DNA of 64,000 bases from positions 124,001 through 188,000 of the forward strand of contig NZ_JAHHZO010000007.1 in assembly GCF_018760785.1 (NCBI RefSeq). Reading direction: 5' to 3'. The first letter of the stretch is position 1; each line of letters opens with the position of its first letter. Origin of the DNA: Rhizobium sp. CSW-27. Lineage in GTDB: Bacteria; Pseudomonadota; Alphaproteobacteria; Rhizobiales; Rhizobiaceae. Below the pieces are notes generated by a model. It was not told where the DNA came from. It saw only the letters and a program-made list of their open reading frames with translations, and did not search any database. Shown here one piece after another: positions 44,319-53,737 of the stretch. The position numbers were made by a program, and so were the translations under genes.

Positions 44319-45978
44319 AGCGCCGGGCAAAGGCGCTGACGAGTTCAGGGTCGAGTTCCAGGCTGTCCAGCCAGCGCGTGTCGAGCTTCGGAACCGAGGA
44401 GAACAGCAGGCGCGAATAGGGATGTCCGGGGCCTTCCTCAAGGCCGGTCGCCATTTCCTCGACCTTCTCGCCATTGTACATCACGATCACCTCGTCGCAG
44501 ATCGCCTGCACGGTGGACAGGTCGTGGCTGATGAACATGTAGGAAAGGCCGAGTTCCCGCTGCAGTTCCTTGAGGAGATCGAGGATGGCTGCGGCCACCA
44601 CGGTGTCGAGTGCCGATGTAATCTCGTCGCAGAGGATGAGTTTCGGCTCTGCCGCAAGCGCACGGGCCAGATTGACGCGCTGCTTCTGCCCGCCGGACAG
44701 CTCGCTGGCGCGGCGGTGGCGCACCGCGCGCGGCAGGCGCACCATGTCGAGCAGTTCGCAGACGCGGCTCTCCTGCTGGCGCCGTCCCATGCCGTGATAG
44801 AAGGAGAGCGGGCGGCTGAGGATATCGCCGATGGATTTGGACGGATTGAGCGCCGTGTCGGCGAACTGGAACACCATCTGCAGCTTGCGCAGTTCTTCCT
44901 TCTGCCTGTGGGCCGCCGAGCGGGCCAGCTGCCGCCCGTCGAAGATCACATCGCCCTTCACCTGCGGCAGGATACCGGCAATCACCCGGGCAAGTGTGGA
45001 CTTGCCGCAGCCGGATTCGCCGATCACGCCGAGGTTGCGGCCCTCCTCCAGTCGGAAGCTGACCGATTTCAGCGCCCGCATCAGCGGCAGGCCATCGGCC
45101 TGGATAGGGCCGTAGCCGGCGCTGATGTCGAGCACGTCCAGCAGTGGCGGCTTTCTTGCCGCCGCCGTCGGAGCCTGCGGGCGGGCATGCTGCTTCGGCG
45201 TGAAGGCAGACAGAAGCTCGCGGGTATAATCATGCTGCGGCGCCGTCAGGATCTGCTCGGTTGCGCCGACCTCCTGGATCTCGCCGCCCTTCAGCACGAT
45301 GATGCGATCGGCGATCTGCGCCACCACCGCCAGATCGTGCGAGACATAGACGCCCGACATGCCTCCCTTCTTCATCACCGACTTGAAGGCCCGCAGCACC
45401 TCGATCTGGGTGGTGACGTCGAGCGCGGTGGTCGGTTCGTCGAAGATCACCAGTTTCGGATCGGCAATCAGCGCCATGGCGGCCGAAAGGCGCTGCAACT
45501 GGCCGCCGGAGACCTGGTGCGGGTAGCGTGAGCCGATGCTTTGCGGATTGGGCAGGTTCAGTGCCTTGAACAGCGACACCGCCCGCTGTTCGGCATCCGC
45601 TCTTGGCATCAGGTCGTGAATGCGGGTGATCTCGACCACCTGGTCCATGATGGTCTGGGCCGGGTTGAAGGCTGCCGCCGCGCTCTGCGGTACATAGGAG
45701 ACCTCGGTGCCGCGGATGGCCGCCCGCTCGCGTTCCGACAGCCGCACCATATCCCGCCCGTCAAGGCTCACCGACCCGCCGCTGATCCGGCAGCCGTTGC
45801 GGGCATAACCCATCAGCGTCAGGGCAATCGTCGTCTTGCCCGAACCGCTTTCGCCGATCAGGGCGACGATCTCGCCCTCGGCGATGTCGAAGCTGACGCC
45901 GCGGATGATCTCTATGACGCGGCCCGCATCGCTGGTGGCTTCCACCTTCAGGTCGCGGATTTCGACAAGATTGGCCAT
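44317..45978 (-). CDS. Dpp/Opp-type ABC importer, fused double ATP-binding protein
   Basis: A 553-residue protein starting at 45978 (MANLVEIRDLKVEATSD), where ATG overlaps the permease stop; the open frame continues upstream but only as out-of-frame permease sequence. Domain 1 has GESGSGKTTI, VSGGQLQRLSAAM and [12 protein letters not shown]; domain 2 has GESGCGKSTL, LSGGQKQRVNLAR and LILCDEITSALD. It is the last gene of the importer operon that begins near 52738. Confidence 0.93.
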   Translation of the reverse strand: MANLVEIRDLKVEATSDAGRVIEIIRGVSFDIAEGEIVALIGESGSGKTTIALTLMGYARNGCRISGGSVSLDGRDMVRLSERERAAIRGTEVSYVPQSAAAAFNPAQTIMDQVVEITRIHDLMPRADAEQRAVSLFKALNLPNPQSIGSRYPHQVSGGQLQRLSAAMALIADPKLVIFDEPTTALDVTTQIEVLRAFKSVMKKGGMSGVYVSHDLAVVAQIADRIIVLKGGEIQEVGATEQILTAPQHDYTRELLSAFTPKQHARPQAPTAAARKPPLLDVLDISAGYGPIQADGLPLMRALKSVSFRLEEGRNLGVIGESGCGKSTLARVIAGILPQVKGDVIFDGRQLARSAAHRQKEELRKLQMVFQFADTALNPSKSIGDILSRPLSFYHGMGRRQQESRVCELLDMVRLPRAVRHRRASELSGGQKQRVNLARALAAEPKLILCDEITSALDTVVAAAILDLLKELQRELGLSYMFISHDLSTVQAICDEVIVMYNGEKVEEMATGLEEGPGHPYSRLLFSSVPKLDTRWLDSLELDPELVSAFARR

Positions 45979-46820
45979 CACGTGCTCCGGTCCCGGATTT
46001 TCTGCGGAAGGTTGTCGATCAGAAGATTGACCCCGATGGTCAGGCTGGCGATCGCGATACTCGGAAAGATCACAGCCGGGGCGCCGAACGGCAGGCCGCC
46101 GATGTTTTCGCGCACCAGCGCTCCCCAGTCGGCATTCGGAGGCTGCACGCCGAGGCCAAGGAAGGAGAGGCCCGACAGCAGCAGCACGATGAAGACGAAA
46201 CGCAGGCCGAGATCGGCCAGGACCGGCCCGAGAATATTGGGCAGGATTTCCGACCGGATCAGGAAGAAGGTGCCTTCCCCCCTTGCGCGGGCCACCGTGA
46301 CGAAATCCATGGTGTTGATGTTGACGGAAAGCGCCCGGGCGAAGCGATAGGCCCCCGGCGTGTAGATGATCGCCAGCGTCATGATCAGCACCGGGATCGA
46401 CGAGCCGATGCCGGCCACGACCACCAGCCCGAAGAGCTTGCTCGGAATGGAGTTCAGTGCATCGAGAAACCGGCTGAGGATGGTGTCGAACCATCCGCCG
46501 ACGACCGCGGCCGTCATGCCGAGTGCAACGCCCAGCGTACAGGAGATCATGACCGCGATCAGCGAGATGCCCACCGTATAGCGGGCGCCCATCAGGATGC
46601 GGGAAAGGATGTCGCGGCCGAGATAATCGGTGCCGAGCCAGAACTTGTCGCTGATAGGGCCGAAATAGTCGAAATCGACGATCTCGCCGATCGGATAGGG
46701 AATGATCCAGGGTGCGAGGATCGCCACCAAGGCCCAGGAGAACACCAGCAGGAAGCCGATGAGACCGACGATGTTGATGCTGTAGCCGGCGGCGCGGAAT
46801 TGGGTGGCGGAGCGCATCAT
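45978..46820 (-). CDS. Dpp/Opp-type ABC importer permease, DppC-like
   Basis: A 280-residue inner-membrane permease: helix GLIGFLLVFSWALVAILAPW, landmark WLGTDYLGRDILSRILMGAR, and the EAA-like loop DFVTVARARGEGTFFLIRSE. It starts 1 base after the DppB-like stop and overlaps the ATPase start. The pore is formed with the DppB-like partner. Confidence 0.93.
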   Translation of the reverse strand: MMRSATQFRAAGYSINIVGLIGFLLVFSWALVAILAPWIIPYPIGEIVDFDYFGPISDKFWLGTDYLGRDILSRILMGARYTVGISLIAVMISCTLGVALGMTAAVVGGWFDTILSRFLDALNSIPSKLFGLVVVAGIGSSIPVLIMTLAIIYTPGAYRFARALSVNINTMDFVTVARARGEGTFFLIRSEILPNILGPVLADLGLRFVFIVLLLSGLSFLGLGVQPPNADWGALVRENIGGLPFGAPAVIFPSIAIASLTIGVNLLIDNLPQKIRDRST

Positions 46821-46821
46821 G

Positions 46822-47775
46822 TCACTTCAGCCTCGGATTGGAGACGATGGCGATGATATCCGCCGTCGTGATGAGGAACAGGTAGACGATGCAGAACAGC
46901 ATGGCGCAGGTCTGGATCAGCGGCAGGTCGCGGGTGGAAACCGCATCGACCATCAGCTTGGCAACGCCCGGATAGTTGAAGATCGTCTCGACGATGATGA
47001 CGCCGCCAAGCAGATAGGAGAGCGACAGGGCGACCGCGTTGACGATCGGGCCGATGGCATTGGGTAGCGCGTGCTTCAGCACAAGGCGTGACCGCGAGGC
47101 GCCCTTCAGCAGTGCCATCTCCACATAGGGCGTGTTGAGCGTTTCGATCACGGCGGCGCGCGTCATGCGGATCATCTGCGCCGAAATGACGAAGGAGAGC
47201 GTGATCACCGGCATGGCGTAGACGCGCAGCATCTGGCCGAAGGAATGGATCTCGTTGGCAAAAGAGAGTGCCGGCAGCCATTTGAGATAGACCGCAAAGA
47301 CAAGCACGGCCGAGGTTGCCACCATGAATTCCGGCACGGAGACCACGCCGATCGACAGCACGGTGACCGTGCGATCGAACCAGGAGCCGCGCCACATGGC
47401 CGCGGTGATGCCGAGCGTCAGCGCGATCGGCACGGAAAACACGGTGGTGATGCCGGCAAGCTTCAGCGAATTGAGCAGGCGGGGACCGATGAGGTCCGCC
47501 ACCGGCATGTTGTTCGCATAGGAGATGCCGAAATCGCCGGTGAAGATGCCGGCGAACCATTGCAGGAAACGCCAGATGGCCGGGTCATCCAGATGCATGG
47601 CCGCACGAAGGCCGGCGACGGCCTCCGGCGTTGCCGCCTGGCCGAGCAGGATTTCGACCACGTCGCCGGGCAGCAGCACGGTGGCGGCAAACACCGTGAA
47701 GGACACGATGACCAGCGTGATCAGCGCGATCACCAGACGCGCCAGCACAAGATGGAGGACATGCTTGTTCATCAA
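46822..47775 (-). CDS. Dpp/Opp-type ABC importer permease, DppB-like
   Basis: A 317-residue inner-membrane permease with TVLLPGDVVEILLGQAATPE, LRAAMHLDDPAIWRFLQWFA, and the EAA-like loop MALLKGASRSRLVLKHALPN. It follows the binding-protein gene after 87 bases that hold a long stem-loop. Two tandem ATG codons are available for the start. Confidence 0.93.
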   Translation of the reverse strand: MMNKHVLHLVLARLVIALITLVIVSFTVFAATVLLPGDVVEILLGQAATPEAVAGLRAAMHLDDPAIWRFLQWFAGIFTGDFGISYANNMPVADLIGPRLLNSLKLAGITTVFSVPIALTLGITAAMWRGSWFDRTVTVLSIGVVSVPEFMVATSAVLVFAVYLKWLPALSFANEIHSFGQMLRVYAMPVITLSFVISAQMIRMTRAAVIETLNTPYVEMALLKGASRSRLVLKHALPNAIGPIVNAVALSLSYLLGGVIIVETIFNYPGVAKLMVDAVSTRDLPLIQTCAMLFCIVYLFLITTADIIAIVSNPRLK

Positions 47776-47810
47776 CGATCCCGATCCATGGCCTCGTTTG
47801 AGAGCGGAAC

Positions 47811-47858
47811 GGCCGGGGATGCCCGCCAGAGATGCTGCTCTGCGGGCATCCCCTGGCC
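47811..47858 (-). terminator. Long stem-loop after the binding-protein gene
   Basis: GGGGATGCCCGC (47815-47826) pairs perfectly with GCGGGCATCCCC (47842-47853), extended by GGCC on both sides with one bulge and by an inner CAGAG/CTCTG stem. It starts 4 bases beyond the binding-protein stop and has no T-run. It is the strongest hairpin in the window and probably limits downstream permease expression or blocks 3' decay. Confidence 0.65.
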
Positions 47859-47862
47859 ATGA

Positions 47863-49473
47863 TCAGGCTTCGAGCCAGACATATTCCGCGAAGGCGTAGC
47901 CCATCATGCCGCCAAGCGGATTGGCTTCAAGCCCCTTCAGCCTGGACGAGACCGCATCGACATTGGTGAGATAGGCCGGGATGACCGTACCGGCCTGATC
48001 GGCGATCATCACCTGCATGTCGTCGTAGATTTCCTTGCGCTTGGCGAGGTCCAGCAGGCCGCGGGCCTCGATCAGCATCCTGTCGAATTTCTCCGACTTG
48101 AACTGGCTTTCGTTCCACGGGGCATCGGATGCGTAGAGCAGCGAGAAGAGAATGTCCGGGGTCGGACGCGGGTTGATGTTGCCGAAGTGCATCGGCGCCT
48201 TCAGCCAGTAGTTGGACCAGTAGCCGTCGGAGGGCACGCGCTGCACGTCGAACTTCATGCCGATGTCGGCGCCGGCCTGCTGGAGGATCATGGCCATGTC
48301 GATCGAGGAATTGGCCGCGTCCGATGCGACGATCGGAATGCTCTGCCCCAGAAGGCCCGCCTTCTGGAACAGCGCCTTTGCCTTGTCCGGATCGAAGGCC
48401 TTCGGCTTGAGGTTCTTGTTGTGGTAGATGCTGGCCGGAGAGACCGGCTGGTCGTTGGCGACTTCCGCCAGGCCGCGCAGCGCGGACTTCTGGATGAGTT
48501 CGCGATTGATGAGGTGCTTGACGCCTTCCACGAAGCCGGCCTTGTCGCCCGGCGACATGTCGAGCCGCATGTTGAGATTGGTATAGTTACCGGCCGTGGT
48601 CTTGAACTGCACGACACCCGGCTGGCTGTCGATCAGACGCATCGAACGCGGGTTGATGGCGGCGGCAAGCTGGATGTCGCCCGACAGAAGTGCGTTGACG
48701 CGTGCGGAATCATCGGGAATGCCGAAGAACTCGAAGCTGTCCAGATGAGCGCCGCCGGCCTTGAAATAGTTGGGGTTTCGCTTGCCCACCGAGCGGACGC
48801 CCGGCTCGAAGGTGTCGCAGATGAAGGCGCCGGTGCCGTTGGCCTTGGAAAAATCGGTCGTACCGTCCGCAATGATCATGAAATGATGCATGGCGAGAAT
48901 TGTCGGCAGGTCGGCATTCGGGCTGGCCAGCGTGATCTGCACGGTGAGATCATCGATTGCCTTGATCTCCGTCATCTGCTTGGCAATCGAATTGACCTTG
49001 GAGCCGGTCGCCTTGTCCAGATGCCGGTTCATCGAATAGACGACGTCGGCGGAGCTCAGCGTCTTGCCGCTGTGGAAGGTTACACCCTTGCGCAGCTTGA
49101 CGGTCCAGACCTTGGCATCCCTGGTCTCGATGCTTTCGGCCAGTTCCATCTGCGGAACGCCCGTCTTGTCGAGGAAGGTCAGGCGGTTGTAGAAGGCGCA
49201 GCAGCGGACATAGTCCGTCGACAGCGATGCCTTGGCCGGGTCGAGCGTATCGGCCGTCGAGGACGACCAGCCGGCGGCGCGCAGCGAGCCGCCCTTGACG
49301 GGCGTTGCGGCAACCGCCGATGTGGCGCGCCCGAGGATCATGCCGCCGGCAGAGGCAGCAATGCCGCCGGCCAGCAGCATCTGCATGAGTTCGCGGCGGG
49401 TGGCGCCGCGACGGATGGCATTTTCGACCATGGCATCGTCTGCACCGGTCCAGTTCGTCAGCTTGTCAGTCAT
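47863..49473 (-). CDS. ABC importer substrate-binding protein, SBP_bac_5 family, with twin-arginine leader
   Basis: A 536-residue periplasmic protein. The start at 49473 (MTDKLTNWTGADDAM) has GGGGA upstream. The N-terminus is long and has ATRRELMQMLLAGGIAASAG followed by a small hydrophobic stretch, a Tat-type signal with cleavage near SAVAATP. Mature motifs include LDPAKASLSTDYVRCCAFYN, LRKGVTFHSGKTLSSADVVY and GTGAF-like ANGTGAFICDTFEPG. It is preceded by the HAD hydrolase gene at 65 bases and belongs to the aminotransferase/importer operon. Confidence 0.93.
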   Translation of the reverse strand: MTDKLTNWTGADDAMVENAIRRGATRRELMQMLLAGGIAASAGGMILGRATSAVAATPVKGGSLRAAGWSSSTADTLDPAKASLSTDYVRCCAFYNRLTFLDKTGVPQMELAESIETRDAKVWTVKLRKGVTFHSGKTLSSADVVYSMNRHLDKATGSKVNSIAKQMTEIKAIDDLTVQITLASPNADLPTILAMHHFMIIADGTTDFSKANGTGAFICDTFEPGVRSVGKRNPNYFKAGGAHLDSFEFFGIPDDSARVNALLSGDIQLAAAINPRSMRLIDSQPGVVQFKTTAGNYTNLNMRLDMSPGDKAGFVEGVKHLINRELIQKSALRGLAEVANDQPVSPASIYHNKNLKPKAFDPDKAKALFQKAGLLGQSIPIVASDAANSSIDMAMILQQAGADIGMKFDVQRVPSDGYWSNYWLKAPMHFGNINPRPTPDILFSLLYASDAPWNESQFKSEKFDRMLIEARGLLDLAKRKEIYDDMQVMIADQAGTVIPAYLTNVDAVSSRLKGLEANPLGGMMGYAFAEYVWLEA

Positions 49474-49538
49474 CTCATTCCCCTTTTTTGTTTGTCGTGC
49501 TTTGCCTGCCCCTGGAGCGGGGTATTCCCGTCGAGGTG

Positions 49539-50252
49539 TCAGATCGCCTCGGCCTCCACCGCGTCGGCGAGACCCGCCATGGAGGTGAAGTGGTAGTCCG
49601 GTGCGGTGAAGCTCTCCGGCTCGATGGTGCCGCCATAGCCCTTCTGCGCATGCCGGCGTTCGATCCAGCAATTGGTCATGCCGAGTTTCCGGGAGATGCC
49701 GATATCGTGGTACTGGCTCTGCGCCACGTGCAGGATGTCCTCCTTCGAGGCGCCCTCGGTCGCGACGAACTCGAACACCTGCTGGAAGAAGGCGGGATCC
49801 GGCTTTTCGGTGCCGGTATCGTCTGCCGTGAAGGCGCGGTAGAACGGGTTGCCCAGTGCGTTCGAGAAATGCTCGAAGGCCCAGCGCCGGGCATTGGTCA
49901 TGGCAATCAGCCGGTAGCGTCCCGCAAGCCGCGCCAGCGCCTCGGCGCTGTCCGGGAAGGCCTTCCAGTGTTTCGCCGAATCCCGCAGCCGCTCGCCAAG
50001 GCTCGCTTCTGCCGGCAGCCCCAGTTTCGGCGCTATCGCCAGATAGACGCGCACCAGATCATCCGGAAACAGGTCCGCATCCGCAGCGTAGCGCGCCGTG
50101 CGGTAGAGCGACAGGGCCTCCTCGCCATCAACGGCGACGCCGGCCTCGGCTGCGATCTCCGCCAGACAGGTCTTGATGCCGCCTTCGAAGTCGATCAGCG
50201 TGCCGACGACATCGAAGGTCAGATACCGGAACGCCGAGAGAGGCTTTGCCAC
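49539..50252 (-). CDS. HAD-superfamily hydrolase, haloacid dehalogenase type II-like, copy 1
   Basis: A 237-residue cytoplasmic hydrolase, GTG start at 50252 with AGGAGGAAA upstream. Motif 1 is TFDVVGTLID (nucleophile Asp, second Asp absent as in 2-haloacid dehalogenases), motif 2 is AMTNARRW, and motif 3 is GTEKPDPAFF. It lies between an aminotransferase gene and a binding-protein gene. A role on an amine-derived metabolite is likely but a true halogenated substrate is unproven. Paralogue at 53053-53721. Confidence 0.88.
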   Translation of the reverse strand: MAKPLSAFRYLTFDVVGTLIDFEGGIKTCLAEIAAEAGVAVDGEEALSLYRTARYAADADLFPDDLVRVYLAIAPKLGLPAEASLGERLRDSAKHWKAFPDSAEALARLAGRYRLIAMTNARRWAFEHFSNALGNPFYRAFTADDTGTEKPDPAFFQQVFEFVATEGASKEDILHVAQSQYHDIGISRKLGMTNCWIERRHAQKGYGGTIEPESFTAPDYHFTSMAGLADAVEAEAI

Positions 50253-50502
50253 GTCACTTTCCTCCTGTGAGCGCGCCGGACTGGGCCGGCAGAACATTAT
50301 TTCGTAGCGCTGAATGGCTGCAGCATCCGGTTCCCCGGCGGATACCCCTGTTTTTCGGGGTTTCCCGCCACTTGTTGCCCGTCAGTTTGGCACTGCTGCG
50401 GCACGGTATGCGCTGAAAGGGTCCGGTGCCGCGGCAGAAAATTTCGAATCATGGCGCTTCGCAGTATTTCGGCAAGCGCCGCGTGTTGTGGCTCCTGCCG
50501 GC

Positions 50503-51876
50503 TCAAGCCATGGCCGCGCGGACATCGGGATCTTCCAGCGTCTCATCCAGCGTCTTTGCCGTACGCTCGATGATGGCGTCGATCTCCGCATCGGTGCAGC
50601 AGAGCGGTGGCGCATAGCCGAGCGCCCCGTTGGCAAAGGCGCGGATGACGAGGCCGTTGCCCCAGGCCCGGTCGAAGATGCGCCTGGACGGCTCGGCCGC
50701 CGCCGGAAGCGGCGTCTTCCTTTCCTTGTCCGTCACCAGTTCGATCGCCGCCAGCATGCCGCGCCCGCGCACATCGCCCACAAGCGGGTGATCGGCAAGG
50801 CCCTGCAAGCCGGCCATCAGGCGGGCGCCGGCCTTCACGCCGTTCTCCAGAAGCCCCTCTTCATAGAGTTTCAGGACCGCAAGCCCGACGGCCGCACTGA
50901 CCGGATGGGCGGAATAGGTGTAGCCATGCCCGACGGCTGCCGCGCCTGCTCCATCGGCAATGGTGTTGTAGACCTTTTCCGACATGAAGACGGCGCCCAT
51001 CGGCACGTAGCCGGAGGTAAGCCCCTTCGCGACCGTCATGAGATCCGGCACGATGTCGTCGTGAGCGCAGGCAAACAGCGGTCCCGTGCGGCCAAAGCCG
51101 GTGATCACCTCGTCGGCGATGAACAGGATATCCAGGTCGCGGCAGAGGTCGCGCATGGCCTTCATCCAGCCGGCCGGCGGCACAATGACGCCGCCCGATC
51201 CCTGGATGGGCTCGGCATAGAAGGCTGCCACGCGCTCCGGCCCGATCTCCTCGACCTTCTGGCGCAACGCCGCCATGGAGGACTGGATGATGGCCGTCGC
51301 ATCGGTGCCGACCGGGTTGCGGTAGGGGTAGTGCGATGGGATCTTGTGCTGCCATTCGAGCGGCACGCCGAAGCCGGCATGGAAGTTCGGCAGCGCGGTC
51401 AGTCCCGCCCCCACCGTGGAAGACCCGTGATAGCCCTGCATCAGCGAGATGAATTGGTCTTTCTGCGGCCGGCCCTGCGCGTGGTAGTAATAGCGGACGA
51501 AGCGCACGGTGCTGTCCACCGCATCGGAGCCGCCTAGCGTGAAATAGACGTGGTTCAGGTCGCCCGGCGTGCGCTCGGCAAGTTCTGCCGCAAAACGGAT
51601 CGCCGCTTCGCTGCCGAGGCTGAAATAGCCGGTGGCATAAGGAAGTTCGCGCATCTGCTTGGCCGCCGCTTCGACGATGCTTTCATGACCATAGCCGGCA
51701 TTGACGCACCACAGGCCGGCAAAGCCATCGATCATCTGATGGCCCTGTGCATCGGTGACGGTCGCGCCCCTGGCGGAGGCAAGCACGCGAACGCCGGCAG
51801 CTTCGTGTCCGCGATAGGAGGCAACCGGATGGACGAGGTGGGCGCGGTCGAGTTCGATCAGGGAATTGCTGAGCAT
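50503..51876 (-). CDS. Class III PLP-dependent aminotransferase (omega-aminotransferase)
   Basis: A 457-residue aminotransferase starting at 51876 (MLSNSLIELDRAHLVHP). It has GLWCVNAGYGHESIVEAAAK, a substrate-side TLGGSDAVDSTVRFVRYYYH, the PLP Asp in LFIADEVITGFGRTG and the Schiff-base Lys in TVAKGLTSGYVPMGAV. It resembles putrescine-, taurine- or beta-alanine-type pyruvate aminotransferases. It starts 10 bases after the GNAT stop. With PuuB-like oxidase and aldehyde dehydrogenases nearby, an amine donor such as a polyamine is plausible. Confidence 0.93.
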   Translation of the reverse strand: MLSNSLIELDRAHLVHPVASYRGHEAAGVRVLASARGATVTDAQGHQMIDGFAGLWCVNAGYGHESIVEAAAKQMRELPYATGYFSLGSEAAIRFAAELAERTPGDLNHVYFTLGGSDAVDSTVRFVRYYYHAQGRPQKDQFISLMQGYHGSSTVGAGLTALPNFHAGFGVPLEWQHKIPSHYPYRNPVGTDATAIIQSSMAALRQKVEEIGPERVAAFYAEPIQGSGGVIVPPAGWMKAMRDLCRDLDILFIADEVITGFGRTGPLFACAHDDIVPDLMTVAKGLTSGYVPMGAVFMSEKVYNTIADGAGAAAVGHGYTYSAHPVSAAVGLAVLKLYEEGLLENGVKAGARLMAGLQGLADHPLVGDVRGRGMLAAIELVTDKERKTPLPAAAEPSRRIFDRAWGNGLVIRAFANGALGYAPPLCCTDAEIDAIIERTAKTLDETLEDPDVRAAMA

Positions 51877-51886
51877 GGGTGATCCT

Positions 51887-52738
51887 TCAGCCGAGAGCCT
51901 GGCTGGCGAGTGCGAAACGGTGAATGCTGGTGGAGGAAACGGCGCGCGGCAATCGTACCGGACGCTGCATGGCAATGCCGCCGCCGACATGGTTCAATCC
52001 AAGGCTGGCGAGCCAGTCGGCGAGCGCCGACTGGCCGTCGAGATCGACCCGCAGAAAGGTGCCGGCAGGGCGGCTGGCGAACAGGAAGGCCAGCAGCGAC
52101 CGGGCTTCTTCGGCCCCTTGCGCCACGACGGGGCCGATGACCTCGCCCCTGCCGAAGGGGCGGATGGCGGCATAGCCGACGACCGCGCCGGCGGCTTTCA
52201 GCACCGCCAGCCGTCCATGCGCGCCGAGATATTCGATGAGTGCGGTGCGATCCGTGGCAAGGGCGGCCTGATCCAGCGCCCGGATCGCCGCATGATCCGC
52301 CGCTGCTGCCCAGTTAACGTCGGCGGGCAGGGCGGGTGTTGCGGCAAGCGGACCCTGATGCTGGAAAATCTCCCCGCTCTCGGCAAAGCCAAGCTTGCGA
52401 TAGAGCGGCAGGCCGTCTTCGGTTGCGACAAGCCGGCATTCGCGGTCGCCTGCCAGGTCGATCGCCTTCGTCATCAGCAGTCTGCCGATGCCGCGCCCCC
52501 TCAGGGCCTGGTCGACGATCACCATGTTGATGGTGGCGGTGTTGTCGCCGTAGGGCGTCATGAAGGTGGTGGCGACCACGCTTCGGGCGTCGTCAAGCAC
52601 CACCAGCCCCCGGCTGAGGCCAAGCAGCATCTGCCAGTCTTCCAGACGGTGCGGCCAGCCCGCCTGCTTCGACAGCGCCCAGGCGCCTTCCAGGTGTTCC
52701 GGCTGCATGGGATGAAGATCGATCACCGCATTCTGCAC
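51887..52738 (-). CDS. GNAT-family N-acetyltransferase with Acetyltransf_18-like C-terminal domain, copy 1
   Basis: A protein of about 283 residues. The GTG at 52738 has AAGGGAGA upstream, whereas the ATG at 52756 has none. Residues about 1-130 are the GNAT core, with the acetyl-CoA loop VDQALRGRGIGRLLMTKAID and YRKLGFAESGE. The C-terminal half contains GYAAIRPFGRGEVIGPVVAQ, typical of the Acetyltransf_18 region. It heads the aminotransferase/HAD/importer operon and has a paralogue at 60612-61529. It may acetylate an amine substrate. Confidence 0.88.
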   Translation of the reverse strand: MQNAVIDLHPMQPEHLEGAWALSKQAGWPHRLEDWQMLLGLSRGLVVLDDARSVVATTFMTPYGDNTATINMVIVDQALRGRGIGRLLMTKAIDLAGDRECRLVATEDGLPLYRKLGFAESGEIFQHQGPLAATPALPADVNWAAAADHAAIRALDQAALATDRTALIEYLGAHGRLAVLKAAGAVVGYAAIRPFGRGEVIGPVVAQGAEEARSLLAFLFASRPAGTFLRVDLDGQSALADWLASLGLNHVGGGIAMQRPVRLPRAVSSTSIHRFALASQALG

Positions 52739-53052
52739 ATCAGTCTCCCTTGTCATTGGGGAAAGGGTAGACCGGGCGCCGAAGAAGAACCTCTCAAGCT
52801 GTGGCATGCCACGGCATCTTCGGCCGTGTGCGCAAGGCTGTGCCGCATCTTATGCCGCAGCCCCGGACGCATCGGCGCTCCGCCGCAGGAAATTTTGCGA
52901 CTTGCCGCCGCCGGTGGAGCCGGGGGGACGCAACTCTCTGCTTTGTCGGCTGCGGCATACGGAACAATCTGCTTCCTGAGGCGCGAATGCGGTGCGCTCC
53001 AGCCGCCCGGCGTGCCTATGATGATCGCCAACAGCACGTCAAGGGGAAGCCA
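52739..53052. other. 314-bp divergent intergenic region with palindromes
   Basis: This gap separates the GNAT-headed minus operon from the plus-strand HAD/PuuB genes. It contains the perfect palindrome GTGGCATGCCAC (52801-52812). It also has an exact 12-bp inverted repeat, TATGCCGCAGCC (52851-52862) with GGCTGCGGCATA (52948-52959). No coding frame in it looks real and no clear -35/-10 pair was found. It is probably the regulatory region for both directions, with no regulator gene adjacent. Confidence 0.45.
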
Positions 53053-53721
53053 ATGACCACGTTCCGCCCGAAATACATCACCTTCGATTGCCATGGCACG
53101 CTCATCAACTTCCAGATGGCGGAAGCTGCTGTGGATCTTTACGGCGACCGCCTGAGCAAGGACGGGATGGCGCAGTTCATCCGCAACTTCGCAGCCTACC
53201 GACTGGACGAGATCCTCGGCGACTGGAAGCCCTATGCGGAGGTGGTGCACAATGCCATCGAGCGCACCTGCAGGAAGAACAATGTCGCCTTCAGGCCGGA
53301 AGATGCCGATATGGTCTATCGGCGCGTGCCGACCTGGGGACCGCATGCGGACGTTCCGGCGGGTCTTGCCAAGGTCGCCAAAGAGATTCCGCTCGTCATC
53401 CTCTCCAATGCCATGGATGCGCAGATCATGTCGAATGTGGAAACGCTCGGCGCGCCCTTCCATGCGGTCTATACGGCCGAGCAGGCGCAGGCCTACAAGC
53501 CGCGCTTCAAGGCCTTCGAATACATGTTCGACATGCTGGGCTGTGGACCCGAGGATATCGTGCACTGCTCGTCCTCCTTCCGCTACGATCTGATGTCGGC
53601 GCATGATCTCGGCATCAGGAACAAGGTCTGGGTCAATCGCGGCCACGAGCCGGCCAATCCCTATTACGGCTATGTCGAGATTGCCGACATTTCCGGCCTG
53701 CCCGGCGTCTTCGGCCTGTAA
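53053..53721 (+). CDS. HAD-superfamily hydrolase, haloacid dehalogenase type II-like, copy 2
   Basis: A 222-residue protein, ATG at 53053 with AAGGGGAAG upstream. Motif 1 is TFDCHGTLINF, motif 2 VILSNAMDAQ and motif 3 AYKPRFKAFEYMF, then CSSSFRYDLMSAHDLGI. The second Asp of motif 1 is missing, as in 2-haloacid dehalogenases and in copy 1. It precedes the PuuB-like oxidase by 16 bases and is probably co-transcribed with it. Confidence 0.88.
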   Translation: MTTFRPKYITFDCHGTLINFQMAEAAVDLYGDRLSKDGMAQFIRNFAAYRLDEILGDWKPYAEVVHNAIERTCRKNNVAFRPEDADMVYRRVPTWGPHADVPAGLAKVAKEIPLVILSNAMDAQIMSNVETLGAPFHAVYTAEQAQAYKPRFKAFEYMFDMLGCGPEDIVHCSSSFRYDLMSAHDLGIRNKVWVNRGHEPANPYYGYVEIADISGLPGVFGL

Positions 53722-53737
53722 AGGAAAGCCTCGTCCG

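Noticed and set aside
45979-46494. Upstream extension of the double ATPase frame
   Set aside because: This part reads the overlapping permease gene in the wrong frame; the ATPase starts at the coupled ATG at 45978.
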